Below, in pieces: positions 1-8,753 of a stretch of DNA of 43,095 nt. The notes under the pieces are model-generated. The model did not search any database. It worked only from the letters and a program-made list of their open reading frames with translations, and was not told where the DNA came from. Every line of letters starts with the position of its first letter. Positions within the stretch are counted from its first letter, which is position 1. This stretch comes from Planctomycetota bacterium (GTDB lineage Bacteria; Planctomycetota; UBA11346). The position numbers were made by a program, and so were the translations under genes. The stretch lies in NCBI GenBank assembly GCA_025055595.1, contig JANWWU010000045.1, forward strand, positions 1 to 43,095, read 5' to 3'.

Positions 1-1467
1 CCGGTGCCAGCCGAGGGTGCCGTCGCCGTAGGCGGCGACGACGCTCTGCCCGTCGCCGCTGATCGCCACCGCCCACACCGCACCTGGGACTGGCTGTCGC
101 CAGCGCTCCTTGCCAGCGCGGTCATAGGCGCGCAGCGACCACTCGCAGCCGAGCACCGCGCGCGCTCCATCCGGGCTGAGCGCCAGGCAGCGCGCGCGTT
201 CATAAGGGTCGAGCTCGACTCTCCGACCGTTGAGGGTCAAGTGGCCAACATCAGAGACCTGCCAGTCCCAGCCGGGAGCTTCGATGAGCGCCGGGCGCAG
301 CGCTGCCGGCGGCCTCGGCGAGCGCTGCAGGCTGCCGGCGACGAGATCAAGCAGCACCGGCTCGGCGCCGAACACACGCAGCCCCACCCGCACCTGTCGG
401 GCGTCGCTGCTGACCGCGAATGTCTCCCTCTGGTTCCGATAGTCTGGAATCACAGCGCCGCGTCGCGCGACGAGCTGGCCACGCTCATCGAGCCAGAGCA
501 GCTCGGGGTCACCAGCCCCGACCAGCAGCCCGCCCCCGGGCGCCGGCAGCAAGTCCATCACTGTGTTCTTCGGGCCGGGACAGGCCCGGCGGCCGGCGTC
601 TGTCCAGGTCAGGATGGGGGATTCTCCATCGACGTCATACCTTCCCGCGGCCCACCACTGGCCGGAGGCCCAAGCGACACGACCGAGATTGCCATTGTCG
701 ATGCCGGCGGTGTCAAGCGGCGGCAGCTCGGCGAGGTCCTGCGCGCGGTAGCGCGCCACCGCCGTGCTGTCTGCGAACCCGACCGCGAGGGTGCCCGCAC
801 CGTCGTGGGCGACAGCGTATGGCTGCTGCCCCGCACGGGTGCGCACCTTCGCCAGTAACCGGCCATCGCGCGCATAGCGCCGCACGAAACCATCCCAGCA
901 CGTCGTCACCAGCCCGCCGTCGGGCAGCCAGCAGGCGCCCAAGGACGAATCTTCATACTCAGCATCCTGCCACAGCAGCTCGCCACCCGGCCAGCGGAAG
1001 ACGCGCAGGCCGCCCGAACCCAGGCACACTGCCAGCGCGCCGTCGGCGCGCCAGCGTAAGTGGAGAATCAGATTTGGCAGCGGTCCGAGCCGCGCGCAGA
1101 GGCGCCCGGTCGCGCGTTCGAAGACGTACACGAAGCACTGCCCAAACCAATCCCCGCCCGTCCAGCCGCCGACCGCCACCCACTGGCCGTCGCCGCTCAG
1201 CGCCCCGGCATACAGCTTGCCCTCGTTGCCCGGCCCGCGCGGCACGCGCAGCACGCGCTCGAGGCGGAAGCCCTTCCCCTCGCGCTGCCACAGCCGCGCG
1301 GTCTTGTCCTCGGAGACCGTCAACACCGTGTCGCCGGCGGCGACATCGATGCGTCTGATCGGCGCCGTGTGGAAGCCGGTCTCGAGCACGAGCTGCGGCT
1401 CGCGCGGCGGCTCGCCGCCGCTCAGCAGCGCGCAGAGGCAGGCGAGCAGGAAGCACGCATAGCGCAT
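1..1467 (-). CDS. Exported WD40-type beta-propeller protein, C-terminus cut by window edge
   Basis: Reading the minus strand from the ATG at 1467 gives an uninterrupted frame of 489 codons to the window edge, so the C-terminus is missing. The first 20 residues (MRYACFLLACLCALLSGGEP) look like a short signal peptide, placing the protein outside the cytoplasm. The rest is repeated beta-propeller sequence: blades carry phrases such as SEDKTARLWQREG near residue 50, ALSGDGQWVAVGGW, and near the edge ALSPDGARAVLGC and AISGDGQSVVAAYGDG, the typical WD40 pattern of a turn followed by a DxxxxVW-like strand. No enzyme motif is seen. Such proteins usually act as binding scaffolds; the partner is unknown. 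The next gene upstream on this strand is the PhyH-family gene, 115 bases away. The fold is fairly certain; the function is not known. Confidence 0.75.
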   Translation of the reverse strand, partial: MRYACFLLACLCALLSGGEPPREPQLVLETGFHTAPIRRIDVAAGDTVLTVSEDKTARLWQREGKGFRLERVLRVPRGPGNEGKLYAGALSGDGQWVAVGGWTGGDWFGQCFVYVFERATGRLCARLGPLPNLILHLRWRADGALAVCLGSGGLRVFRWPGGELLWQDAEYEDSSLGACWLPDGGLVTTCWDGFVRRYARDGRLLAKVRTRAGQQPYAVAHDGAGTLAVGFADSTAVARYRAQDLAELPPLDTAGIDNGNLGRVAWASGQWWAAGRYDVDGESPILTWTDAGRRACPGPKNTVMDLLPAPGGGLLVGAGDPELLWLDERGQLVARRGAVIPDYRNQRETFAVSSDARQVRVGLRVFGAEPVLLDLVAGSLQRSPRPPAALRPALIEAPGWDWQVSDVGHLTLNGRRVELDPYERARCLALSPDGARAVLGCEWSLRAYDRAGKERWRQPVPGAVWAVAISGDGQSVVAAYGDGTLGWHR

Positions 1468-1527
1468 GCGACAACTCTAGCGCACAGAGCACGGCGGACA
1501 AGCGGCCAGCGCGCGGGGCGCCCAGCG

Positions 1528-1570
1528 GGGCCGCGGGGCGGGCGGCGGCAGTCGCCCCGGCCCGCGGCCC
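1528..1570 (-). terminator. GC-rich hairpin downstream of the PhyH gene, possible terminator
   Basis: Positions 1528-1537 (GGGCCGCGGG) and 1561-1570 (CCCGCGGCCC) are a perfect 10-base inverted repeat with a 23-base loop. It lies 13 bases past the stop of the minus-strand PhyH gene and before the WD40 gene. No T-run follows on the minus strand, so a classical intrinsic terminator is not shown. In DNA this GC-rich, such a repeat could also arise by chance. Confidence 0.3.
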
Positions 1571-1582
1571 GACGGCTCCGGC

Positions 1583-2410
1583 TCAGCGCTCGTACATCGG
1601 CGGGTTGATCGGGCTGGCGATCAGCTCGCCGGGCTTGATCCCCGGGCACCAGCGCTCGGCGTCGCGCGCCTGATTGCTGTTCTTCGGCACGCTCATCCGC
1701 ATGTCGATGTCGATGTAGATCACGGTCATCACCGCGCGCATGCGGTCGGTGTTGTTCGGGCCGGCACGGTGCATCGTCCATCCCGCATGGAAGCTGACCT
1801 CGCCGAGCTCGAAGGGCGTCTCGTCCTTCGGGAAGTCCTTCATCGTGCGCCCGATCAGCTGCTCGCTCTCGTCGCTGATCTCGAGGTCGCGCCCGACATG
1901 GATACGGTGGCTGCCGATCGCGAACTGCAGCGGTCCCATCTCGACCGGGGTCGCCTGCAGCGGGATCCAGGCCGTGATCGAATGCTCGCTGCTCAGCGGC
2001 CAGTACTGCTGATCGGCGTGCCAGGGCGTGAAGCCCCCGCCCGGCTCTTTGAACAGGGCCTGGTCGTGGTACATGCGGACGCCGCGCGTGCCCATCAGCT
2101 CGGTGGCGATGCGCGCCAGGCGCTTGCTGAAGACGAAGCGGCGGATCTCGGCGTCCTCCAGCCAGAGGTTGAAGATCTGCTGGAAGGCCTTGCCGTAGGT
2201 GTCGCGCTCATGAAGCGGCGGCAGGTTCTTCGCCTTCTCGGCGACGACGGCGCGGATCCGCGATCCGTAGCGCTCGAGGGTGCCGGCATCGAAGACCCCG
2301 CGCAGCTTGATGTAGCCGTCGCGGCGATAGGCGGCGATCTGGTCCTGGGTGAGGGGATAGGGCTCGTCGAGGAGGTCGACGAGGGCGGCTGTGGCTGTGC
2401 TCGTGTTCAT
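1583..2410 (-). CDS. Phytanoyl-CoA dioxygenase (PhyH) family oxygenase
   Basis: The 275-residue product matches the PhyH family of non-haem iron, 2-oxoglutarate-dependent oxygenases. Key features are visible: DGYIKLRGVF near residue 31 (the usual N-terminal dGyv.l.gvf), the iron-binding HxD at H131-A-D133 in TPWHADQQYW, and the distal histidine in GWTMHRAGPN (H214), followed by an arginine (R223 or R225) that would hold 2-oxoglutarate. The set is complete, so the enzyme is probably active. Members hydroxylate very different small molecules (fatty acyl-CoA, ectoine, secondary metabolites), so the substrate cannot be named. There is no signal peptide. The start at 2410 is chosen because MNTSTATAAL directly precedes the conserved domain. 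The gene lies 56 bases downstream of ackA on the same strand and may be co-transcribed with it. Confidence 0.88.
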   Translation of the reverse strand: MNTSTATAALVDLLDEPYPLTQDQIAAYRRDGYIKLRGVFDAGTLERYGSRIRAVVAEKAKNLPPLHERDTYGKAFQQIFNLWLEDAEIRRFVFSKRLARIATELMGTRGVRMYHDQALFKEPGGGFTPWHADQQYWPLSSEHSITAWIPLQATPVEMGPLQFAIGSHRIHVGRDLEISDESEQLIGRTMKDFPKDETPFELGEVSFHAGWTMHRAGPNNTDRMRAVMTVIYIDIDMRMSVPKNSNQARDAERWCPGIKPGELIASPINPPMYER

Positions 2411-2466
2411 GCAGGCATTATCGCCCGCGCGCCGCGGCGGGCGACACGCGCCTTCACAACCGATTC

Positions 2467-3654
<1,188 letters not shown>

Positions 3655-3734
3655 GCCTCCAGCCTAGCGGCCGCCGGCTTGCGGGAAGGGGTCGGGGGGC
3701 GCCAGCTGCCGAGGCGTCGCAGCCGCGGGCGAAC

Positions 3735-3776
3735 GCCAGGCTGCGGGTTTTCGCTGGAGCGAGCGCGCTCCCTGGC
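3735..3776 (+). promoter_or_regulatory. Nested inverted repeats in the leader of the debranching enzyme gene
   Basis: Between ackA and the debranching enzyme gene, GGAGCG (3756-3761) and CGCTCC (3766-3771) form a 6-base stem with a 4-base loop. An outer pair, GCCAGG (3735-3740) and CCTGGC (3771-3776), brackets it. The structure ends 13 bases before the ATG at 3789, where no clear Shine-Dalgarno sequence is seen. It could be an operator or a leader hairpin affecting translation; this is only a structural observation. Confidence 0.3.
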
Positions 3777-3788
3777 AGGCTGGACCCT

Positions 3789-6700
3789 ATGAGCGAGCTG
3801 TCCATGGATCCGCCTGCCGGCGAGCGGCTGCGCCGCTTCGTCGGCGACCGCGTGCGCGTCAGCCTGCGCCTCGCCGGCGGGCGGCCCGCGGGCTGGCAGG
3901 CGCGGCTGCGGACCAACCTCGGACGCGGCGCCCTGCACCGCCACGAGATCATCGCCACCCACGCCGGGGCGCACACCTTCGCCGGCGCCAGCTGGCGCGA
4001 TGTCGCGATGCGTCCCGACGGCGACGGCTGGTCGATCGAGCTGCCGCTGACCGAGGTCGGGTGGTACCGGGCCAAGCCGTACGCGATCGACGCCGAGGGC
4101 CGCCAGCGCTGGCCGGGCGGGGAGGATATCGGCATCGCCGTCCATCCCGATTGGACGCGCTGCGCCAACACGATCTACTGCGCGTTCCCGCGGATGTTCG
4201 GGCCGAACAAGGCCAAGCCCTCGACGCGCGACAGCCTGCTCGAGGAGCAGATCGCGGCCTTCGACCGCCACGGCTGGACGGTGATCCCGCCCTCCGGCAC
4301 CCTGCGCGGCCTGACCCGCGAGATCCCGCACATCGTCGAGCGCCTCGGCTGCCGCATCCTGCACCTGCTGCCAGTGACGCCGACGCCGACGACCCACGCG
4401 CGGATGGGCCGCTACGGCAGCCCCTATGCGGCCCAGGACCTGGTGCTGATCGATCCGGCGCTCATCGAGTTCGACAAGCGCACGACCGGCGTCGACCAGT
4501 TCCGCGAGCTGACCGCCGCCGCGCATCGCGCCGGCGCCCGCGTCTTCCTCGATGTCGCGATCAACCACACGGGCTGGGCCTCGCGGCTGCTCGAACTGCA
4601 TCCCGAGTGGTTCCGTCGCGCCGCCGACGGCAGCTTCGTCAGCCCGGGGGCCTGGGGCGTGATCTGGGGCGACCTCGTCGAGCTCAAGCACGAGGACATC
4701 GCGCTGTGGGACGCCCTGGCCGAGGCCCTGCTGACCTGGTGCGAGCGCGGGGTCGACGGCTTCCGCTGCGATGCCGGCTACATGGTGCCGACGCCGGTGT
4801 GGCGCTACATCACCGCGCGCGTGCACAGCGAGTTCCCGGAGTGCGTCTTCCTCCTCGAGGGCCTCGGCGGGCCCTGGGAGGCGACCGCCGAGCTGCTGAC
4901 CGAGGGCGGCATGCAGTGGGCCTACTCCGAACTGTTCCAGAACTATGACGGGCAGCAGGTCTCGGCCTACCTCGACCACGCGCTGCGCCACGGCGGGCGC
5001 ATCGGCACCCTGGTGCACTACAGCGAGACCCACGACAACGACCGCCTGGCCAAGCGCGGCCGCGCCTGGTCGCTGCTGCGCAACCGCCTGTGCGCGCTGG
5101 CCAGCGACGCCGGGGCCTTCGGCTTCAGCGCCGGCGTCGAGTGGCTGGCGGCGGAGAAGCTCGATGTCCACGAGGCGCGCGGGCTGAACTGGGGTGCCGA
5201 GCCGAACATCGTCTCCGAGCTGGCGCGGCTCAACCGCGTGATCAGCGACCATCCCTGCTTCTACGCCGGGGCGAGCATCCGCCGCCTCTCGCCCGACGGC
5301 TCGCCGGTGCTCGCGCTGCGCCGCGACGCGCCCGAAGACTGCGGCAGCCGCGAGAGCGTGTTGGTGCTCGTCAACCTCGATCTCGAGCGCAAGCAGTCGC
5401 TGCGCTTCACGCAGGCGCAGCTGCGCGAGCTCGGCTCGCCGGCGATCGATCTCCTCGGCCAGGAGACCCCGGCCTTCATCCCCCAGCCCGAGGGCGACCT
5501 GGTGGTGACGCTGCCGCCGGGCGCCGCCTACTGCCTGGCCGAGCATGCGACCCCGCAGGGCCTCAGCGGCGAGGCCTACCGCACGGCGCGCGCCCAGGCC
5601 GCGCTCGCTCTGCAGGCCGTGGTCCAGGCGATCCCCGACGAGGACTGCGGGCCGGCGCCCTGGCAGGAGCTGGCGAGCCGCTTCGCGATCGACCCCGTGC
5701 GCTTCCTCGCCGCCCTCTCGCGCCTCGACCGCAAGCAGGCGCGCGCCAACCTGCTGGCGGCGATCGATGCCGCCTCCGGCATCGCCGATCTGCCGCCGGT
5801 GACGGTGATCGCCGCCCACGACGCCAGCCGCCGCGTACCGATTCCACCCGGGCACTGGCTCCTGGTCTGCGACGAGGCGCCCTTCGCGCTGACCCATCGC
5901 CGCGGCAGCCGCGTGACGCGCCGCACCCGCGCCGTCGCCGTGCAGCGCGGCTTCGTCGCCGTGCTGCCGCCGAGCGACCAGCCGGGCGACGCCGAGCTGA
6001 TCGTCGATCGCTCCGCCGCCGAGGGCGCCGCGCAGCGCATCCAGGTCCGCCACCTCGCCCTGCCGCCGCTGCTGGCCGGCCCGCACCTGCCCGATGGCCT
6101 GGTGCTGCTGACCAACGGCCGCGGGGCGATGACCCGCCTGCACGCCGACCTCGGCCGCATCGCCAGCAAGTACGACTGCCTGCTCGGCGCCAACCTGCAC
6201 CCCGAGGCGCCCTGCGACCGCTGGGTCTGCGTCAAGCGGCTGCGCGCCTGGATCAACGCCGACGGCTTCCTGACGCCGCTCCACGCCGGCAACCTCGCCG
6301 AGCTGCAGCCCGGGCCGCCGGCGCAGTGGGAGTTCGTCGCCAACGCTGGCGACGGCCGGACGGTGACGGTGCGCCTGCTCGTCGAGCTGCTGCCCGAGCG
6401 CAACGCCGTCGTCCTGCGCTGGCAGCGCCCGAGCGGCGTCCTGCGCTGGGGCCGGCCCCTGCCGCCGGAGGCGGCGGTGTCGATCACCGTGCGCCTCGAT
6501 GTCGAGGACCGCTCCTTCCACGCCGAGACGCGGCGCAACGCGGAGGCCGAGGCCTGGTTCGAGGGCACGGTGCAGCACGACGAGCGCGGCTTCCACTGCC
6601 GCTTCGCCCGCGACCGGCAGCTGCGCGCCTTCCTCGACCGCGGGCGCTTCCACCGCGAGAGCGAGTGGAGCCACTGCCCGCACCCGATCGAGGGCGAGCG

Positions 6701-8099
6701 CGGGATGTACGACCGCGGCGACGCCTGGAGTCCGGGCTGGTTCGAGATCCCGCTCAAGCCCGGGGCCGAGGCGACGCTGGTCGTCCACGCCGACGACGAG
6801 GACCCGCCGGCCGAGCTGGTCGACGGCTGCTTCAGCGCGCGCCGCGAACGCCTCGCCGACCAGGTGGCGCGCGCCAACCTGCCCGGGCACGACGAGCTCG
6901 GCCGCGCGCTGGCGGCCGCGCTGCAGGCCTTCGTCGTCCGCCGCGGCCATGGCAAGACGGTGATCGCCGGCTATCCGTGGTTCCTCGACTGGGGGCGCGA
7001 CACCTGCATCGTCGGCCGCGGCCTGCTCGCCGCCGGCCTCGACGACGAAGTGCGCGGCATCCTCTGCGCCTTCGGCCGCTTCATCCGGCGCGGGACGATG
7101 CCGAACCTGCTGCACGGCGAGGACGCGAGCAACCGCGACACCAGCGATGCCCCGCTGTGGTACGCCCTGCTCGCCAGCGAGTGGGTGGCGCGCCGCCCGC
7201 AGCCGGGCTGGGACCTCTCGGTGGCGCCGCAGCGCTCGCTCGCCGACTGCCTGGTCGAGATCGCCGTCGGCTGGCTCGACGGCACGGACAACGGGATCCG
7301 CGTCGATCACGGCTCGGGCCTGGCCTGGAGCCCGCCGCACTTCACCTGGATGGACACCGACCACCCGGCCTGCACCCCGCGCGCCGGCTACCCGATCGAG
7401 ATCCAGGCCCTGTGGATCCGCCTGCTCGAACAGCTCGCCGCGATCGGCGCGCCGGCCCCGCGCGGGCCCTGGCGCGAGTGGGCCGCGCGCGCGCGCGACG
7501 CCTTCGCGCGGCTGTTCTGGCTCGAGCGCGAGGGCTGGTTCGCCGACTGCCTGCTCGCCCCGGCCGGCGAGACCGCGGACCACGCGGTGCCCGACCGCAG
7601 CCTACGACCCAACCAGTACTTCGCGATCGCGCTCGGCTGCGCCGACGGCGAGCGCGCGCGCCGCGCCTGCGCCGCCGGCGAGCGCTGGCTGCTGATTCCG
7701 GGAGCCCTGCGCACGCTCGCCCCCCTGCCGGTCGAGCCGCCGCTGGTCATCCGCGGCGCCGATGGCCGGCTGCTCGGCGATCCCCTGCGGCCCTATCGCG
7801 GGCGCTATCTCGGCGACGAGGACAGCAGCCGCAAGCCGGCTTACCACAACGGCACGGCCTGGCCCTGGCTGCTGCCGAGCTACTGCGAGGCGGTCGCGCT
7901 GGCCTGGAATCGCGCGCCGGCCGCGCTGCACGCCGCGCGCTCCTGGCTGGCCAGCATCTCCTCCCTGCTGACCCACGGCTGCTACGGGCAGGTCCCGGAG
8001 CTCCTCGACGGCGACGCCCCGCACCAGCCGCGCGGCTGCGACGCCCAGGCGTGGAGCGTCAGCGAGGCCCTGCGGGTGTGGCGCTGGCTGTGGCGCTGA
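3789..8099 (+). CDS. Two-activity glycogen debranching enzyme: GH13 glucanotransferase-type domain fused to GH133 amylo-1,6-glucosidase
   Basis: The product has 1436 residues. A beta-rich N-terminal part (about 1-120) is followed by a GH13 barrel with all four conserved regions: DVAINHTG at 255, GFRCDAGY with the nucleophile at D328, LLEGLGG with the acid/base at E357, and ETHDND with H415-D416. After a beta-rich central section (about 560-1030) comes a GH133-like (alpha/alpha)6 domain, with FLDWGRDTCIV at 1065-1075, LLHGEDASNRDTSD near 1110 and NGTAWPWLLPSY at 1354. By analogy with eukaryotic debranching enzyme, the first half would move short maltosaccharides off a branch and the second would hydrolyse the remaining alpha-1,6 glucose, so both steps of glycogen debranching sit on one chain. 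There is no signal peptide, so cytoplasmic glycogen is the likely substrate. No other glycogen genes are adjacent. The assignment of which domain does what is by family analogy. Confidence 0.88.
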   Translation: MSELSMDPPAGERLRRFVGDRVRVSLRLAGGRPAGWQARLRTNLGRGALHRHEIIATHAGAHTFAGASWRDVAMRPDGDGWSIELPLTEVGWYRAKPYAIDAEGRQRWPGGEDIGIAVHPDWTRCANTIYCAFPRMFGPNKAKPSTRDSLLEEQIAAFDRHGWTVIPPSGTLRGLTREIPHIVERLGCRILHLLPVTPTPTTHARMGRYGSPYAAQDLVLIDPALIEFDKRTTGVDQFRELTAAAHRAGARVFLDVAINHTGWASRLLELHPEWFRRAADGSFVSPGAWGVIWGDLVELKHEDIALWDALAEALLTWCERGVDGFRCDAGYMVPTPVWRYITARVHSEFPECVFLLEGLGGPWEATAELLTEGGMQWAYSELFQNYDGQQVSAYLDHALRHGGRIGTLVHYSETHDNDRLAKRGRAWSLLRNRLCALASDAGAFGFSAGVEWLAAEKLDVHEARGLNWGAEPNIVSELARLNRVISDHPCFYAGASIRRLSPDGSPVLALRRDAPEDCGSRESVLVLVNLDLERKQSLRFTQAQLRELGSPAIDLLGQETPAFIPQPEGDLVVTLPPGAAYCLAEHATPQGLSGEAYRTARAQAALALQAVVQAIPDEDCGPAPWQELASRFAIDPVRFLAALSRLDRKQARANLLAAIDAASGIADLPPVTVIAAHDASRRVPIPPGHWLLVCDEAPFALTHRRGSRVTRRTRAVAVQRGFVAVLPPSDQPGDAELIVDRSAAEGAAQRIQVRHLALPPLLAGPHLPDGLVLLTNGRGAMTRLHADLGRIASKYDCLLGANLHPEAPCDRWVCVKRLRAWINADGFLTPLHAGNLAELQPGPPAQWEFVANAGDGRTVTVRLLVELLPERNAVVLRWQRPSGVLRWGRPLPPEAAVSITVRLDVEDRSFHAETRRNAEAEAWFEGTVQHDERGFHCRFARDRQLRAFLDRGRFHRESEWSHCPHPIEGERGMYDRGDAWSPGWFEIPLKPGAEATLVVHADDEDPPAELVDGCFSARRERLADQVARANLPGHDELGRALAAALQAFVVRRGHGKTVIAGYPWFLDWGRDTCIVGRGLLAAGLDDEVRGILCAFGRFIRRGTMPNLLHGEDASNRDTSDAPLWYALLASEWVARRPQPGWDLSVAPQRSLADCLVEIAVGWLDGTDNGIRVDHGSGLAWSPPHFTWMDTDHPACTPRAGYPIEIQALWIRLLEQLAAIGAPAPRGPWREWAARARDAFARLFWLEREGWFADCLLAPAGETADHAVPDRSLRPNQYFAIALGCADGERARRACAAGERWLLIPGALRTLAPLPVEPPLVIRGADGRLLGDPLRPYRGRYLGDEDSSRKPAYHNGTAWPWLLPSYCEAVALAWNRAPAALHAARSWLASISSLLTHGCYGQVPELLDGDAPHQPRGCDAQAWSVSEALRVWRWLWR

Positions 8100-8751
8100 G
8101 CGGCAGCAGCGCCTCGGCGAGCCGCCAGTCGGCCGGCTCGGTGATCTTGAGGTTCAGGGGATCTCCCGGCACGACCGCGACGGGGTAGCCGGCGCGCTCG
8201 AGGACCTCGGCGTCGTCGGTGCAGTCCCAGCCCTCGGCGGCGGCGCGCGCGAAGGCTTCCAGGCCGGCAGCGCGGCGGAAGCCCTGCGGGGTCTGGGCGA
8301 GCCAGAGCTCGCGGCGCGGCACCGTCGCCTGCACCAGGCCGGCGGCGACGCGCTTGACCGTCGCTGCGCAGGGCACGGCGACGAGCGCCGCCGGATGCTC
8401 GGCGAGGGCGGCGAGGCAGTCGGCGATGCAGCGGCGCGGCACGAGGGGCCGCACCGCGTCATGGACCAGGCACGGATCGCCGGCGCTGGCGAGCAGGGCG
8501 GCATGCACCGAGGCCAGGCGGGTCGCGCCGCCCTCGACGATGCGCAGCGGCAGCGGCAGGCCCGCGCAGGCGGCGGCGATCGCCGCGCGGTGTGCGGGGT
8601 GGGCGGCGATCACCACCTCGTCGACGAGGCCGAGGAAGGCGTCGAGGCTGCGGCGCAGCACGGGGACCCCAGCCAGCGGCAGCAGCTGCTTCGGAACGGA
8701 GCCGCCGAAGCGCGTGCCGCTGCCGCCGGCGGCGAGCAGCAGGACGGCCAT
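8059..8751 (-). CDS. ispD: 2-C-methyl-D-erythritol 4-phosphate cytidylyltransferase
   Basis: IspD transfers CMP from CTP to methylerythritol 4-phosphate, the third step of the non-mevalonate isoprenoid pathway. The 230-residue product begins with the nucleotide-binding LLAAGGSGTRFGGSVPKQLLPLAG and carries VHDAVRPLVP, the conserved Asp-containing metal/substrate loop, then LAQTPQGF, DDAEVLERAG and the C-terminal NLKITEPAD. All are characteristic of IspD. The start at 8751 lies two bases after the stop of the upstream TPR gene, so the two are probably translated from one message. Its last 41 bases overlap the end of the debranching enzyme gene on the other strand. No ispF is adjacent, although ispD and ispF are often neighbours or fused. 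Confidence 0.95.
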   Translation of the reverse strand: MAVLLLAAGGSGTRFGGSVPKQLLPLAGVPVLRRSLDAFLGLVDEVVIAAHPAHRAAIAAACAGLPLPLRIVEGGATRLASVHAALLASAGDPCLVHDAVRPLVPRRCIADCLAALAEHPAALVAVPCAATVKRVAAGLVQATVPRRELWLAQTPQGFRRAAGLEAFARAAAEGWDCTDDAEVLERAGYPVAVVPGDPLNLKITEPADWRLAEALLPLSATASATPAGPR

Positions 8752-8753
8752 CG

